64,000 nt of DNA, from positions 1 to 64,000 of the forward strand of contig NZ_CALPCV010000004.1 of the NCBI RefSeq assembly GCF_943193095.1, given 5' to 3'. This stretch comes from Parasutterella muris (GTDB lineage Bacteria > Pseudomonadota > Gammaproteobacteria > Burkholderiales > Burkholderiaceae_F). Position numbers and translations under genes: made by a program. The notes under the pieces are model-generated. The model was not told where the DNA came from. It did no database searches and worked only from the letters and a program-made list of their open reading frames with translations. How positions within the stretch are numbered: position 1 is the first letter of the stretch; each line of letters starts with the position of its first letter. This document shows, piece by piece, positions 1 to 9,093 of the stretch.

Positions 1-618
1 AGCGGGGTTGAACCGTATTGCAAACTCCTCAGGATGTTCCAGGGCCAGAGTTCCCCGCGCGAGCGGGGTTGAACCGGAAATAATCGCTGAACGGAAGCGC
101 AGGTATCAGAGTTCCCCGCGCGAGCGGGGTTGAACCGTATTGCAAACTCCTCAGGATGTTCCAGGGCCAGAGTTCCCCGCGCGAGCGGGGTTGAACCGGT
201 TATATCTGGAGTACCAAGTTTAGTTTTTCTGAGTTCCCCGCGCGAGCGGGGTTGAACCGGGGATTGTGACAACTAAAACTTCGTTTAGTTGGAGTTCCCC
301 GCGCGAGCGGGGTTGAACCGACATACATTGCCGCCAATGGTGGTCTGCCGATGAGTTCCCCGCGCGAGCGGGGTTGAACCGACATACATTGCCGCCAATG
401 GTGGTCTGCCGATGAGTTCCCCGCGCGAGCGGGGTTGAACCGTTGACACCTGACGCCCAACGAGATAGACTAGCGAGTTCCCCGCGCGAGCGGGGTTGAA
501 CCGACAAAGCGGGGCTGATGGAATTCATCAATCTGGAGTTCCCCGCGCGAGCGGGGTTGAACCGGGGAATAATCTCGCCTGACTATGAACAGGTGTGAGT
601 TCCCCGCGCGAGCGGGGT
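1..618 (+). CRISPR. Type I-E CRISPR array, leader-distal end
   Basis: The array has a strict 61-base period: 29-base repeats start at 48, 109, 170, 231, 292, 353, 414, 475, 536 and 597, with 32-base spacers between them, and a partial repeat fills 1-15. The repeat runs from GAGTTCCCCGCGC to TTGAACCG with a GC-rich internal palindrome, close to the E. coli type I-E repeat, and the last eight bases would form the crRNA 5' handle. Ten spacers are visible. Spacer 16-47 equals spacer 138-169, and spacer 321-352 equals spacer 382-413. In I-E arrays read in this direction the leader lies to the left, so leader and cas genes should be upstream of the window. The last repeat is degenerate, as expected at a trailer end. 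Confidence 0.97.
597..618 (+). repeat. Degenerate terminal CRISPR repeat
   Basis: Only the first 22 bases of the repeat are kept (GAGTTCCCCGCGCGAGCGGG plus GT). The TTGAACCG handle is replaced by unrelated sequence. Loss of the 3' part marks the oldest, leader-distal end of the array. From 619 to about 821 I see no gene or structure that I can name. Confidence 0.9.
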
Positions 619-821
619 ATATCTTATTTATCCTAGAAACGCAATGCCACAGTCGCAGAATCATCGAAGACTGTTTAACTACATACGGTAGCGCAGTCGT
701 GAAAAAAACTAGTTCTCAACATCTAGAGAGAGCGGGCGGTAATCGGAATACCGACAAGAGGTTCTAATCTGATCGATTCAAAATCGTCTACTCTGGAAAG
801 CTAAACGTTAAACGAGCTCAC

Positions 822-857
822 TAAAAAGAAAACCCGCCTCAAAATGATTGGCGGGTT
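822..857 (-). terminator. Rho-independent terminator of the M20 amidohydrolase gene
   Basis: AACCCGCC (831-838) pairs with GGCGGGTT (850-857) around an 11-base loop. Read on the minus strand, the stem is followed by TTCTTTTT. It lies just past the stop codon of the gene ending at 880. Confidence 0.85.
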
Positions 858-879
858 GGATGTCTAAGGCGTAATCGGA

Positions 880-1986
880 TTAGCCGACTTTGTCCAGAAC
901 CAGTTTTGTCAGAACTTCAACGCCGTTGCGCAGAGATTCCGGATTCATGGTCATGGTCGGGTTGTGCAGACCCGGTGTAACACCTGTGCCGACGCCAATG
1001 TAAGCAGCGTGGATGGAGGGTTTCTTCTGAACGAAATAGTGGAAGTCTTCGCCGCCGCCACCGCAGTCTTTAGCGAGTTTTTCTTCACCAAGGACTTCTT
1101 TAATCGTTTCTCGAACTTCTGTAACGAGATCCTCGTCATATTCCGCAGCAGGGATAACGCCGCCCGGGAAGGAGATTTCGCAGGTGCAGCCGACGCAGGC
1201 GCAGGCGTTTGTGATCGCGACCTTGAGTTTTTCAAGAAGCTCATCCATTGTCGCATTGTCCTGAGCACGGATGTCTAAGCACATACGGCCTTTATCCGGA
1301 ATGATGTTGCTCGCTGTGGAACGGCAGTCGAGGGTTGTCACTTTAGCCGACCAGGCCTTATTCGGGTTGACCCAGAGGGAGTTCACCGCGTTAGTGGCCA
1401 GAACCGCAGCTTCTGCAACACTCTTGCCAAGATGCGGACGGGAGGCGTGAGCGACCTCACCGTGGATATCAACCCAGCAGAATGTGCTCGCTGTGTGGCG
1501 AACCGCTGCGCAGACTGTACCGTCGGGAATGTCCTGAATCGGACGAACGTGAGCGCTGAAAGCGTAGTCGACGTCATCAAGGACACCGTCTTCGATGCAC
1601 TTAAGCGCACCAAAAAGTGTTTCCTCAGCCGGTTGGAAGAGTAGTTTTACACGGCCTTTCTTAACATTTCCAACGAGACGAGCAGCTGTGGCAAGACCCA
1701 TAGCAGTGTGGGAGTCGTGGCCGCAGGCGTGAATGCAGACGTCTTTGCCGTCGATTTTGAAGGGCAGCGCGTCCATGTCGGCACGCAACATCACTGTGGG
1801 GCCGGGCTCTGTACCGTCGATGTAGGCCACAACGCCTGTACCGCCGACATTGCGGATTGGTTTAAGGCCAAGTTCGGTCAGTTTGGCAGCAACATAATCG
1901 CTGGTCTTCTTCTCCTGAAAGCCAAGCTCCGGAATTTCGTGGAGCTCAGTTCTCATGGAAACGACATCAAAATCATTAGGTTTCAT
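880..1986 (-). CDS. M20 family metallo-amidohydrolase (hippurate hydrolase/AbgA-like)
   Basis: A 368-residue cytoplasmic protein of the M20D amidohydrolase type, which hydrolyses N-acyl amino acids or similar amides with a two-metal centre. The metal-binding motif HACGHDSH is at residues 86-93, and QPAEE (catalytic and metal-ligand Glu) follows. A GGGGEDFHYF stretch and a C-terminal HNPTMTMN stretch supply the usual late ligands. There is no signal peptide. The ATG is preceded by GGAGAT. Only ten bases separate it from the stop of rlmL upstream, so the two may be co-transcribed. Length is slightly short for the family (about 390). The substrate cannot be told from sequence. Confidence 0.88.
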   Translation of the reverse strand: MKPNDFDVVSMRTELHEIPELGFQEKKTSDYVAAKLTELGLKPIRNVGGTGVVAYIDGTEPGPTVMLRADMDALPFKIDGKDVCIHACGHDSHTAMGLATAARLVGNVKKGRVKLLFQPAEETLFGALKCIEDGVLDDVDYAFSAHVRPIQDIPDGTVCAAVRHTASTFCWVDIHGEVAHASRPHLGKSVAEAAVLATNAVNSLWVNPNKAWSAKVTTLDCRSTASNIIPDKGRMCLDIRAQDNATMDELLEKLKVAITNACACVGCTCEISFPGGVIPAAEYDEDLVTEVRETIKEVLGEEKLAKDCGGGGEDFHYFVQKKPSIHAAYIGVGTGVTPGLHNPTMTMNPESLRNGVEVLTKLVLDKVG

Positions 1987-1996
1987 GAAATCTCCT

Positions 1997-3223
1997 TTAT
2001 TCAGATTTATTGACTGAGTCTTGTGTTTTTGTATCCTCTTTTCTGCGATTGGACCCCGCTGTCATATTAAAGCGGAAGAAGCGGCATTCAAGAGGGCCGT
2101 TGAAAAATACGATTTTTCTGGATTCGGACAGACGCATCTGTCTCGGAAGCATTCGGTCACTGGTCAGCATCCAAACCGTCCAGCCTGAGAAATGATGCTT
2201 CAGGTTGTCTGCGACGTCTTTCATCATGGAGGCGACACTGGCGGATTTCGGATTCGATTGTTCGCCATAAGGCGGATTGGCAACGATCAGTCCGGGTGTC
2301 TCTGATGAGGGAAGCACTTCGCGCGCGTCACAGGCTGAGAAACGAAGTTTGCCTTCAGAGAGCCAGCGGCCAAGTCCCGCTAGTTCGGCATTTTTTCCTG
2401 CACGATCGACAATCAGCGTGGAAATATCGCTTCCAGAGATATTGACGTCAGCATCCCAGTTAACAGCCATTCGGGCTTCTTTCTTCATCTGCTGCCAAGC
2501 GTTGGAATCAAAACCGACAAACTTCTCAAAACCGAAGCGGCGGTTAATGCCCGGAGCAATATTGGCGGCGATCGTCGCAGCCTCGATTAGAATGGTCCCC
2601 GAGCCGCAGAACGGATCCTGAAGCGCAATAGAGGGCTCCCAGCCGGCGAGACCGAGAAGGCCTGCGGCAAGGTTTTCTTTAAGGGGAGCTTCGCCTTTGG
2701 CTTCACGCCATCCGCGCTTAAAGAGCGACTCGCCGGATGTGTCAAGATAGACGATGCAGCTTTTTTCATTCAGATGGACATAGATCTGGATGTCCGGATT
2801 GTGCTTATCTACGTCAGGGCGTTCGCCGTCCTGGTCCGTGAAGTAGTCACAGACGGCGTCTTTTACGCGCAGCGTTGCGAAATTCAGGCTTCTAAGCGGG
2901 GAGTGACGTGCAGAAACTTCCACTTTGATGGAATTTCGTGATTTAAAGTACTGCTCCCACTTGATCGCCTTTACCTGACGATAGATGTCGTCTTCACTGC
3001 GGTAAGGCGATTCGGAAAGTTTAAGGAGAATGCGGGACGCATAACGCGTCCAGAGATTCACCTTCATCATTTGGTTCATTTCCGCGCCAAACCAGCATCC
3101 GCCTTTTTGTACACGGAATTTTTCAATACCAAGTTTCTTGAGCTCTTCAGCGAAGAGTTCTTCCAGTGATAACGGAATGACCGCGTAAAACGGTTTCAAT
3201 AGTGTATTCACGAGACTTCTCAA
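1997..3223 (-). CDS. rlmL: 23S rRNA (guanine-N2)-methyltransferase, THUMP type (RlmL half of RlmKL)
   Basis: A 408-residue protein with an N-terminal ferredoxin-like/THUMP RNA-binding region (about residues 10-165) and a C-terminal class I SAM methyltransferase. DPFCGSGTILIEAA is the SAM-binding motif and NPPYGEQ (about residue 315) the catalytic NPPY motif. The family methylates G2445 of 23S rRNA. In E. coli this unit is fused to RlmK; here only the RlmL half is present, which I believe is common in betaproteobacteria. It sits 70 bases downstream of proA on the same strand. Residue-level specificity is inferred from the family. Confidence 0.85.
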   Translation of the reverse strand: MRSLVNTLLKPFYAVIPLSLEELFAEELKKLGIEKFRVQKGGCWFGAEMNQMMKVNLWTRYASRILLKLSESPYRSEDDIYRQVKAIKWEQYFKSRNSIKVEVSARHSPLRSLNFATLRVKDAVCDYFTDQDGERPDVDKHNPDIQIYVHLNEKSCIVYLDTSGESLFKRGWREAKGEAPLKENLAAGLLGLAGWEPSIALQDPFCGSGTILIEAATIAANIAPGINRRFGFEKFVGFDSNAWQQMKKEARMAVNWDADVNISGSDISTLIVDRAGKNAELAGLGRWLSEGKLRFSACDAREVLPSSETPGLIVANPPYGEQSNPKSASVASMMKDVADNLKHHFSGWTVWMLTSDRMLPRQMRLSESRKIVFFNGPLECRFFRFNMTAGSNRRKEDTKTQDSVNKSE

Positions 3224-3293
3224 TAAGACTTTGACGAGATTTTAAGCTTTCCCGCCAAGAAAAAAATTAGTAGGAACACTTGCAGAATAAGAA

Positions 3294-4577
3294 TTATTTT
3301 CTTAATTCGCCGTGTCCGTAAACAACATATTTCAAACTTGTCAGACCTTCGATTCCAACCGGGCCTCTGGCGTGAATCTTGTCAGTTGAAATACCGATTT
3401 CCGCACCGAGACCGTATTCAAAACCATCGGCAAATCGAGTCGAGGTATTCAGCATCACGCTTGAGGAATCCACCTCACGCAGGAATTTTTCCGAGTGCTG
3501 AAGGTTGTTGGTAATAATGGCGTCGGTGTGGTGTGAGCCGTAGGTGTTGATGTGCGCGATCGCTTCATCAATATTCCTGACGACCTTTACCGAGAGAATT
3601 GGCGCGTTGTATTCGGTACTCCAGTCCTCTTCTGCTGCGTCCTTGATGCCGGTGAGGCCTTTGGCGTTCAGAATAGACTTGGACTGAGGGTCACAGCGCA
3701 GTTCAACATTCTTCTTCAGATACAGCGCGCACATGACAGGCAGGAACTCCTGCGCGACGGACTCGTTCACAAGCAGCGTTTCCATCGCGTTGCAGGGCGA
3801 ATAGCGCTGAGTTTTAGCGTTGTCGCAGACTTTTACGGCAAGCGACAGATCAGCGGTTTCGTCGACATAGGTGTGGCAGATGCCTTCGAGGTGCTTGATC
3901 ATCGGCACGGTCGCTTCGCTCATCAGGCGAGAAATCAGACCTTTGCCGCCTCTCGGGATTAAAACATCCACATAGTGGCGGCAGCGAATTAATTCACCAA
4001 CCAGATCGCGGTCCGGATCGGCAATGATCTGAACTGTGTCTGAGGGAAGTCCGCAGGCTTGAAGCGCCTGGGCGATCAAAGAAGCTAAAAAGGCGTTGGA
4101 GTGCTTGGCGTCAGAGCCGCCTCTGAGGATTGCGGCGTTGCCGCTCTTGATACAGAGCGCGGTGGCGTCAATGGTCACGTTCGGACGGGATTCATAAATA
4201 ATCGCCACAACGCCGAGCGGTGTGCGCATTCTGCCCACTTCAATGCCGGAGGGCTGAGGACGGATGTCGACAACTTCGCCGATCGGGTCTCTGAGCGAGG
4301 CGATTTGGCGAAGTCCTTCAACCATCTGAACGACGACTTTATCTGTGATCGCAAGACGATCAAGAAAAGCGTCGGAGAGACCGGCCTTTGCGCCTGCATC
4401 CAAATCCAGCGCGTTGGCCTTCATCAGATCTTCCAAATTGTCGCCGAGAAGGTCCGCCAATTTGAGAAGGACAGCGTTTTTCTGCTGGGTAGACGCGTTT
4501 GCGATTTGGAAAGAAGCGGCTTTAGCCGCCCTTCCGATGACCGCGATTTTATCTGCGGCGCTAAGTGTCTCGGTCAT
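3294..4577 (-). CDS. proA: Gamma-glutamyl phosphate reductase
   Basis: A 427-residue member of the aldehyde dehydrogenase superfamily that reduces gamma-glutamyl phosphate to glutamate semialdehyde with NADPH, the second step of proline synthesis. Family signatures are seen along the whole length: GVVAIIYESRPNVT, the GSDAKHSN region, IPRGGKGLI, and YSPCNAMETLLVN with the catalytic Cys. The ending ARGPVGIEGLTSLKYVVYG is typical of ProA. It begins five bases after holA ends, so it is the distal gene of the leuS-lptE-holA-proA run. Length matches the family. Confidence 0.97.
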   Translation of the reverse strand: MTETLSAADKIAVIGRAAKAASFQIANASTQQKNAVLLKLADLLGDNLEDLMKANALDLDAGAKAGLSDAFLDRLAITDKVVVQMVEGLRQIASLRDPIGEVVDIRPQPSGIEVGRMRTPLGVVAIIYESRPNVTIDATALCIKSGNAAILRGGSDAKHSNAFLASLIAQALQACGLPSDTVQIIADPDRDLVGELIRCRHYVDVLIPRGGKGLISRLMSEATVPMIKHLEGICHTYVDETADLSLAVKVCDNAKTQRYSPCNAMETLLVNESVAQEFLPVMCALYLKKNVELRCDPQSKSILNAKGLTGIKDAAEEDWSTEYNAPILSVKVVRNIDEAIAHINTYGSHHTDAIITNNLQHSEKFLREVDSSSVMLNTSTRFADGFEYGLGAEIGISTDKIHARGPVGIEGLTSLKYVVYGHGELRK

Positions 4578-4582
4578 ATTAA

Positions 4583-5593
4583 TTACCTCTTTTTAGCGGC
4601 GAGCAGCAGGCAGGCGGCTTTCAGCTCCTGCCAGGCGTTTCCGTCGCTTTTTTCTACAAATAGGCCTTTGCTGAGACGATCGACCTCGCTCAGGCGATGC
4701 AGTATCAGCTCAAGCCGTTTCAGAGTGGTTCGCCCTGCAGCTTTCTTCAGCGCGAAAATGTGGTTGCTGTCGATGCCGAAGCTAGAAAATTTCCGACCCT
4801 GCTTGTGGAGAATCATTCGGCGTACATCGTCGGAGAGCCGCCAAAGGAAGGAGGGAATCTGAGTGTTTTCCGCTTCGAGTGAATCGATAATTTTAGAAAC
4901 TCTGCCCGCGTCGCCCTCGAGGAACGCGATAAAAAGAGTTTCCTGATCAAAACGCGAAACATCGGAGACGGCGTCGATCACATCATTGAGATCGATTTCC
5001 GGTTTTTGGCAGAGCAGTGTGAGTTTCTGGATTTCCTGTAGTGTCGCAAGCAGGTTGCCCTCGGTTTTTTCCGCGATAAAGTCCGCGGCTTCTGCTGAGA
5101 GCGCCTGGCCGCTGACAGCCTGAATCCGTTCGGTGATCCAAAGAGGAAGCCGATTTCTCGGGATCGGCTCCGCGCTGATTAATTTCGCATTATTTTTAAG
5201 CGCAATGAACCAGTCTTTCTTCTCGGTTGTCCAATCGTATTGCAGAAGGCTGACGACCACGATTTTGGTCTCATCGGCCGCCTTAATCATTGCCTTTACC
5301 GCCTCAGGGCCGTTTCGGCCGATTGTGGAGCGGGGAAAGGTGACTTCGATGAGGGATTTTTCTCCGAAGAGCGACATATCGCCGAGCGCCTCGTAGAGTT
5401 CGGAGTAATCGGCATTGCCTTCAAACGAGAATGACTTGCGTTCGGTATATCCGTTTGCGAAAGCCGCGCGCCGAATGGAATCCTGAGCCTCGATCGCAAG
5501 CAGCGGTTCGTCTCCTAAAATAAACCAAAGCGGCGGCAAAGCGCCGCCGGCTTTCGATTTAAGTAGTTGATCGACAGAATTTCTGACGGCCAT
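4583..5593 (-). CDS. holA: DNA polymerase III delta subunit
   Basis: A 336-residue clamp-loader delta subunit, which opens the beta sliding clamp during loading. The N-terminal stretch LWFILGDEPLLAIEAQDSIR is characteristic of HolA. It is followed by an AAA+-like domain and a helical collar domain (about residues 210-336). The start overlaps the lptE stop as TAATG, which indicates translational coupling. Position between lptE and proA matches the conserved Burkholderiales order. Confidence 0.94.
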   Translation of the reverse strand: MAVRNSVDQLLKSKAGGALPPLWFILGDEPLLAIEAQDSIRRAAFANGYTERKSFSFEGNADYSELYEALGDMSLFGEKSLIEVTFPRSTIGRNGPEAVKAMIKAADETKIVVVSLLQYDWTTEKKDWFIALKNNAKLISAEPIPRNRLPLWITERIQAVSGQALSAEAADFIAEKTEGNLLATLQEIQKLTLLCQKPEIDLNDVIDAVSDVSRFDQETLFIAFLEGDAGRVSKIIDSLEAENTQIPSFLWRLSDDVRRMILHKQGRKFSSFGIDSNHIFALKKAAGRTTLKRLELILHRLSEVDRLSKGLFVEKSDGNAWQELKAACLLLAAKKR

Positions 5594-6156
5594 TATTTTT
5601 TGGTTTCCGTTGCGAGTCGGAACTGTTCCTCAGAGATATGCGCCATCCGCGCCACCATCTGATGGATCAGGACCTGCTGCATTTCTTCATAGAGCAGGCG
5701 CTCTTCGTTGGCGATACCGTTGTAGTCGCTTTCGTCTTTAATCAGTTCGCGAGTCGCGTAGATCTGAGTTGCGGGCAGGATCTCATTGCCGTTTTGCGCG
5801 ACGACACGGAAGGTATTTGTTAAGCGCAGGCTGTAGATACGTCCCCGGCCTTCCGAGTTGTATGCGAGCACCGCGGTTCCCCTGTTCTGTCCGAGGAATT
5901 CAAAAATCGCTTCCGCTTCATCACGGACCTTGACGACCTTCACATTCGTCTGGGCTTCAATGTTGCGACGGATTGTCGCCGCGATCAAAGAATTCTCGCC
6001 CATTGCGATGTAGAGCGTTGAAAAGGGCAGCGTCTGTCTGCCTCTGAGATGCCAGCCGCAGCCGGAGAGCGTGAAGAGACCCGCCGCGCCCGCGGCGATA
6101 AAGGCTCTTCTGCTGAGTGCAGCCGAGTGTGAGGATTCTGTTCGTATTTTAGCCAA
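5593..6156 (-). CDS. lptE: LPS-assembly lipoprotein
   Basis: A 187-residue outer-membrane lipoprotein that plugs LptD and helps insert lipopolysaccharide. The signal region has a twin-arginine-like SRRAFI (RR at 16-17), a hydrophobic stretch and the lipobox LSGC with lipidated Cys33. GWHLRGRQTLPFSTLYI after it is the typical LptE start. Length fits the family. It overlaps holA by one base and lies 60 bases after leuS. The RR pair suggests possible Tat routing; many Sec lipoproteins also carry paired basic residues, so this is uncertain. Confidence 0.93.
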   Translation of the reverse strand: MAKIRTESSHSAALSRRAFIAAGAAGLFTLSGCGWHLRGRQTLPFSTLYIAMGENSLIAATIRRNIEAQTNVKVVKVRDEAEAIFEFLGQNRGTAVLAYNSEGRGRIYSLRLTNTFRVVAQNGNEILPATQIYATRELIKDESDYNGIANEERLLYEEMQQVLIHQMVARMAHISEEQFRLATETKK

Positions 6157-6178
6157 AATTAAACCTTCGGTTAAGACG

Positions 6179-6206
6179 GGCCGGGCCGGTATCGACCGGC
6201 TCGGCC
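6179..6206. other. Intercistronic GC-rich hairpin between leuS and lptE
   Basis: GGCCGGGCCGGT (6179-6190) pairs with ACCGGCTCGGCC (6195-6206) around a four-base loop, giving 12 base pairs with one G-U on one strand. No T-run follows on either strand, so it is more likely an mRNA processing, stability or attenuation element than a full terminator. Confidence 0.5.
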
Positions 6207-6216
6207 GCGCTGCGGG

Positions 6217-8859
6217 TTAAACGACGATATTCACCAGTTTGTTGGGAACAACAATGATCTTGCGCGCGGGTTTGCTGTCCATGAAGCGCTGTGCGTCAGG
6301 ATTGGCAAGGGCCGCAGCTTCGACTGTCGCTTTGTCGGAGCCTGCAGGAACATTGATTTCTCCGCGCAGTTTACCGTTGATCTGGATCACGTATTTGATC
6401 TCATCGGCAATCAGCGCGTTGGTATCCACTTCCGGAACCGATGCGTCAAGGATAGAGGTGCCGATACGATCCTGATAACCGAGATCTTCGAAGAGCTGAG
6501 CTGTAATATGCGGAGCGATCGGGTAGAGGGTTCTCAGAAGAACGGAGAAGCATTCATTAATGACCGCTTTCGTTCCCTTGGCGTCTCTCTTTTTGATGCC
6601 TTCAAGCGTATTGAGCATCTTCATTGCGGCGGAGACCACGGTGTTGTACTGCATGCGGTCCAAATCGAAGAGAGCCTGTTTGAGCGAAGTATAGATATCG
6701 CGTCTGACAGCTTTATCTTCGTGGGACAGCTCGTTCACATTCAGCGGAATGTTTTCCGCGATGATGTCTCTGCAGCTGTAGCCGAAATTCCAAAGTCTGC
6801 GCATGAATCGGAACGTTCCTTCGGCGCCGGAATTGCTCCATGCGGCGCTCTGATCGGGAGGTCCTGCAAACATAACGAAGGCTCGGGCGGTATCGGCACC
6901 GTATTTGCCGATAATGACGGAGGGTTCCACGACGTTGTTCTTAGACTTGGACATCTTTTCGATGCCGCCGCTGATAACGGGCAGACCGTCTTCTTTGGCT
7001 GTAATCTTAATCGGGCGTCCCTTCGGGTCGTATTCAATATCGAGCTCGCTCGGATAGAACCAGCGCTTTCCTCCGCCCGGAAGTTCGCGATAGTAGCATT
7101 CGGAGGTGAGCATACCCTGAGTAAAGAGGCGCTTAAACGGCTCGTCGAACTTCACGAGACCGAGATCGCGCATGACCTTTGTCCAGAAGCGCGCGTAGAG
7201 CAGGTGCAGAACCGCGTGTTCGATACCGCCGATGTACTGATCCATCGGCATCCAGTAATCGTTGCGTTCATCGACCATACCGGTTTCGCAGTCCGGTGAG
7301 CAGTAGCGCATGTAATACCAGCTGGAATCCACGAAGGTATCCATGGTGTCGGTTTCTCGTTTCGCTTCAGCGCCGCACTTCGGGCAGGTGCACTTGAGGA
7401 ATCTTTCGTCCTTATCGAGCGGATTGCCTGAGCCGTCAGGAATCAGGTCGTCCGGCAGAATAACCGGGAGATCTTTTTCCGGAACCGGAACGGGGCCGCA
7501 GTGCGGACAGTTAATGATCGGGATCGGAGTGCCCCAGTAGCGCTGACGGGAGATGCCCCAGTCGCGCAGACGGTACTGAACTTCAAGTCGGCCGAGTCCG
7601 AGCGCCTCGAGATCTTTAGCGACCGCTTCTCTGGCTTCTTCAAAATTCAGTCCGTTGTACTTGCCGGAGTTGATGCAGTAGGTGCCTTCCTTATCTGCAT
7701 ACCAATCGTGCCAGACGGTATTGTCGTACTCATGGTCTTCTTTAGCGATGACCTGTGTGATGGGCAGACCGTACTTGAGCGCGAAAGCGAAATCGCGTTC
7801 GTCATGAGACGGTACGCCCATGACAGCGCCTTCGCCGTAGGACATCAGGACGTAGTTGCCGATCCAGACTTCAACCGGTTCTCCGGTGAGCGGATGCTTC
7901 ACAAAGAACCCGGTTCTGACGCCTTTCTTTTCCATTGAAGCCATATCGGCTTCGGAGACAGGGCCTTTGCGGCATTCTTCAATAAAGGCCTGCAGTTCGG
8001 GTTTGTCTTTTGCGAGTCTTTCCGCAAGCGGGTGTTCCGCGGCGATTGCGGCAAAGGTGACGCCCATGATGGTATCGGGGCGGGTGGTGTAGACACGGAG
8101 TTCTTTCTTTTCGCCGTCGATTTCATAGGGGAATGCGAAATTGACGCCGTAGGATTTTCCGATCCAATGTTCCTGCATACGGCGGACCTGTTCCGGCCAG
8201 CCCTCGAGTTGATCGAGGTCCTTGAGCAGTTCTTCGGCGTACTGAGTGATACCGAGGTAATAGCCCGGGATTTCACGCTTTTCCACCGGAGCGCCGCTTC
8301 GCCAGCCTTTTCCGTCGATCACCTGTTCGTTGGCGAGTACGGTATGGTCAACCGGGTCCCAGTTAACGATCTGAGTCTTGCGGTATGCGATGCCTTTTTC
8401 GAGCATCTTGAGGAACATCCACTGATTCCAGCGGTAGTAATCGGGCTTGCAGGTGGTCACTTCACGGGACCAGTCAAAAGCGAGGCCGAGCGGCTCCATC
8501 TGCGACTTCATATCCGCGATGTTGCTGAAGGTCCATTTGGAGGGCGCGACTTTTTTAGCAATCGCGGCGTTCTCAGCGGGCAGGCCGAAGGAGTCCCAGC
8601 CCATCGGGGTCATGACGTTCATACCGCGCATACGCAGATAGCGGTACATGACGTCATTTAACGTGTAGTTACGGACGTGTCCCATGTGCAGCTTGCCGCT
8701 AGGGTAAGGAAGCATGGAGCAGACGTAGAATTTTTTCTTAGGTTTGCCGTTGGCGTCTAATGCGTTTTCAACCGCTCGATAGACATCGTTCTTGCGCCAA
8801 TGGGCTTGTTGTACGGATTCAACCTCCGCGGGATCGTATGTTTCTCTCATGAGACTCAT
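6217..8859 (-). CDS. leuS: Leucyl-tRNA synthetase
   Basis: An 880-residue class Ia synthetase that charges tRNA-Leu. The HIGH-type motif is PYPSGKLHMGHVRNY (about residues 52-66). The large CP1 editing insert (about 230-430) contains the hallmark TTRPDTIMGVTFAA. CxxC zinc pairs are visible (CPHCG, CTCPKCG), the catalytic loop EKMSKSKNNV lies near residue 640, and the C-terminal anticodon and tail domains are intact. Full length. The first ATG was kept although an in-frame ATG three codons later is equally possible, because neither has a strong ribosome-binding site. A TATAAT -10 lies upstream. Confidence 0.98.
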   Translation of the reverse strand: MSLMRETYDPAEVESVQQAHWRKNDVYRAVENALDANGKPKKKFYVCSMLPYPSGKLHMGHVRNYTLNDVMYRYLRMRGMNVMTPMGWDSFGLPAENAAIAKKVAPSKWTFSNIADMKSQMEPLGLAFDWSREVTTCKPDYYRWNQWMFLKMLEKGIAYRKTQIVNWDPVDHTVLANEQVIDGKGWRSGAPVEKREIPGYYLGITQYAEELLKDLDQLEGWPEQVRRMQEHWIGKSYGVNFAFPYEIDGEKKELRVYTTRPDTIMGVTFAAIAAEHPLAERLAKDKPELQAFIEECRKGPVSEADMASMEKKGVRTGFFVKHPLTGEPVEVWIGNYVLMSYGEGAVMGVPSHDERDFAFALKYGLPITQVIAKEDHEYDNTVWHDWYADKEGTYCINSGKYNGLNFEEAREAVAKDLEALGLGRLEVQYRLRDWGISRQRYWGTPIPIINCPHCGPVPVPEKDLPVILPDDLIPDGSGNPLDKDERFLKCTCPKCGAEAKRETDTMDTFVDSSWYYMRYCSPDCETGMVDERNDYWMPMDQYIGGIEHAVLHLLYARFWTKVMRDLGLVKFDEPFKRLFTQGMLTSECYYRELPGGGKRWFYPSELDIEYDPKGRPIKITAKEDGLPVISGGIEKMSKSKNNVVEPSVIIGKYGADTARAFVMFAGPPDQSAAWSNSGAEGTFRFMRRLWNFGYSCRDIIAENIPLNVNELSHEDKAVRRDIYTSLKQALFDLDRMQYNTVVSAAMKMLNTLEGIKKRDAKGTKAVINECFSVLLRTLYPIAPHITAQLFEDLGYQDRIGTSILDASVPEVDTNALIADEIKYVIQINGKLRGEINVPAGSDKATVEAAALANPDAQRFMDSKPARKIIVVPNKLVNIVV

Positions 8860-8886
8860 TAACTTGTCGAACTAGAAAATGAGTCA

Positions 8887-8892
8887 ATTATA
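8887..8892 (-). promoter_or_regulatory. leuS: Probable -10 element of the leuS promoter
   Basis: The plus-strand ATTATA is a perfect TATAAT on the minus strand, 28 bases upstream of the leuS ATG. I see no good -35 at 16-18 bases. The 8860-9093 gap must also hold the divergent uvrD promoter. Confidence 0.4.
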
Positions 8893-9093
8893 GGTTATCC
8901 GTCTCGTCCATAGAGGACTTGCGAAGTCAAAGAAGCGTGTGCCTCTAATATATAGATACCGCTCGTTACATACCCGGAAAAATGGTTCCTCAGCGCGGAA
9001 TTCAGGGCTAAGCGTAAAACTTGCGCGTCTTTCTCAAGGCAGTCTTCAGAATCGTTTGCTAGACTTTCGCATCTTTAAAAAAGAAGAAACGAT

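Noticed and set aside
1..618. Self-targeting spacers
   Set aside because: I saw no second copy of any spacer elsewhere in the window by eye. A computed search is needed to be sure.
200..664. Minus-strand open frames across the CRISPR array (several, up to 103 codons)
   Set aside because: They are translations of the repeats (recurring SRGE / ARAGNS / TPLARGT patterns), not genes.
585..767. 60-codon plus-strand frame at the end of the array
   Set aside because: It begins inside a spacer and runs through the degenerate repeat; no ribosome-binding site and no protein-like features.
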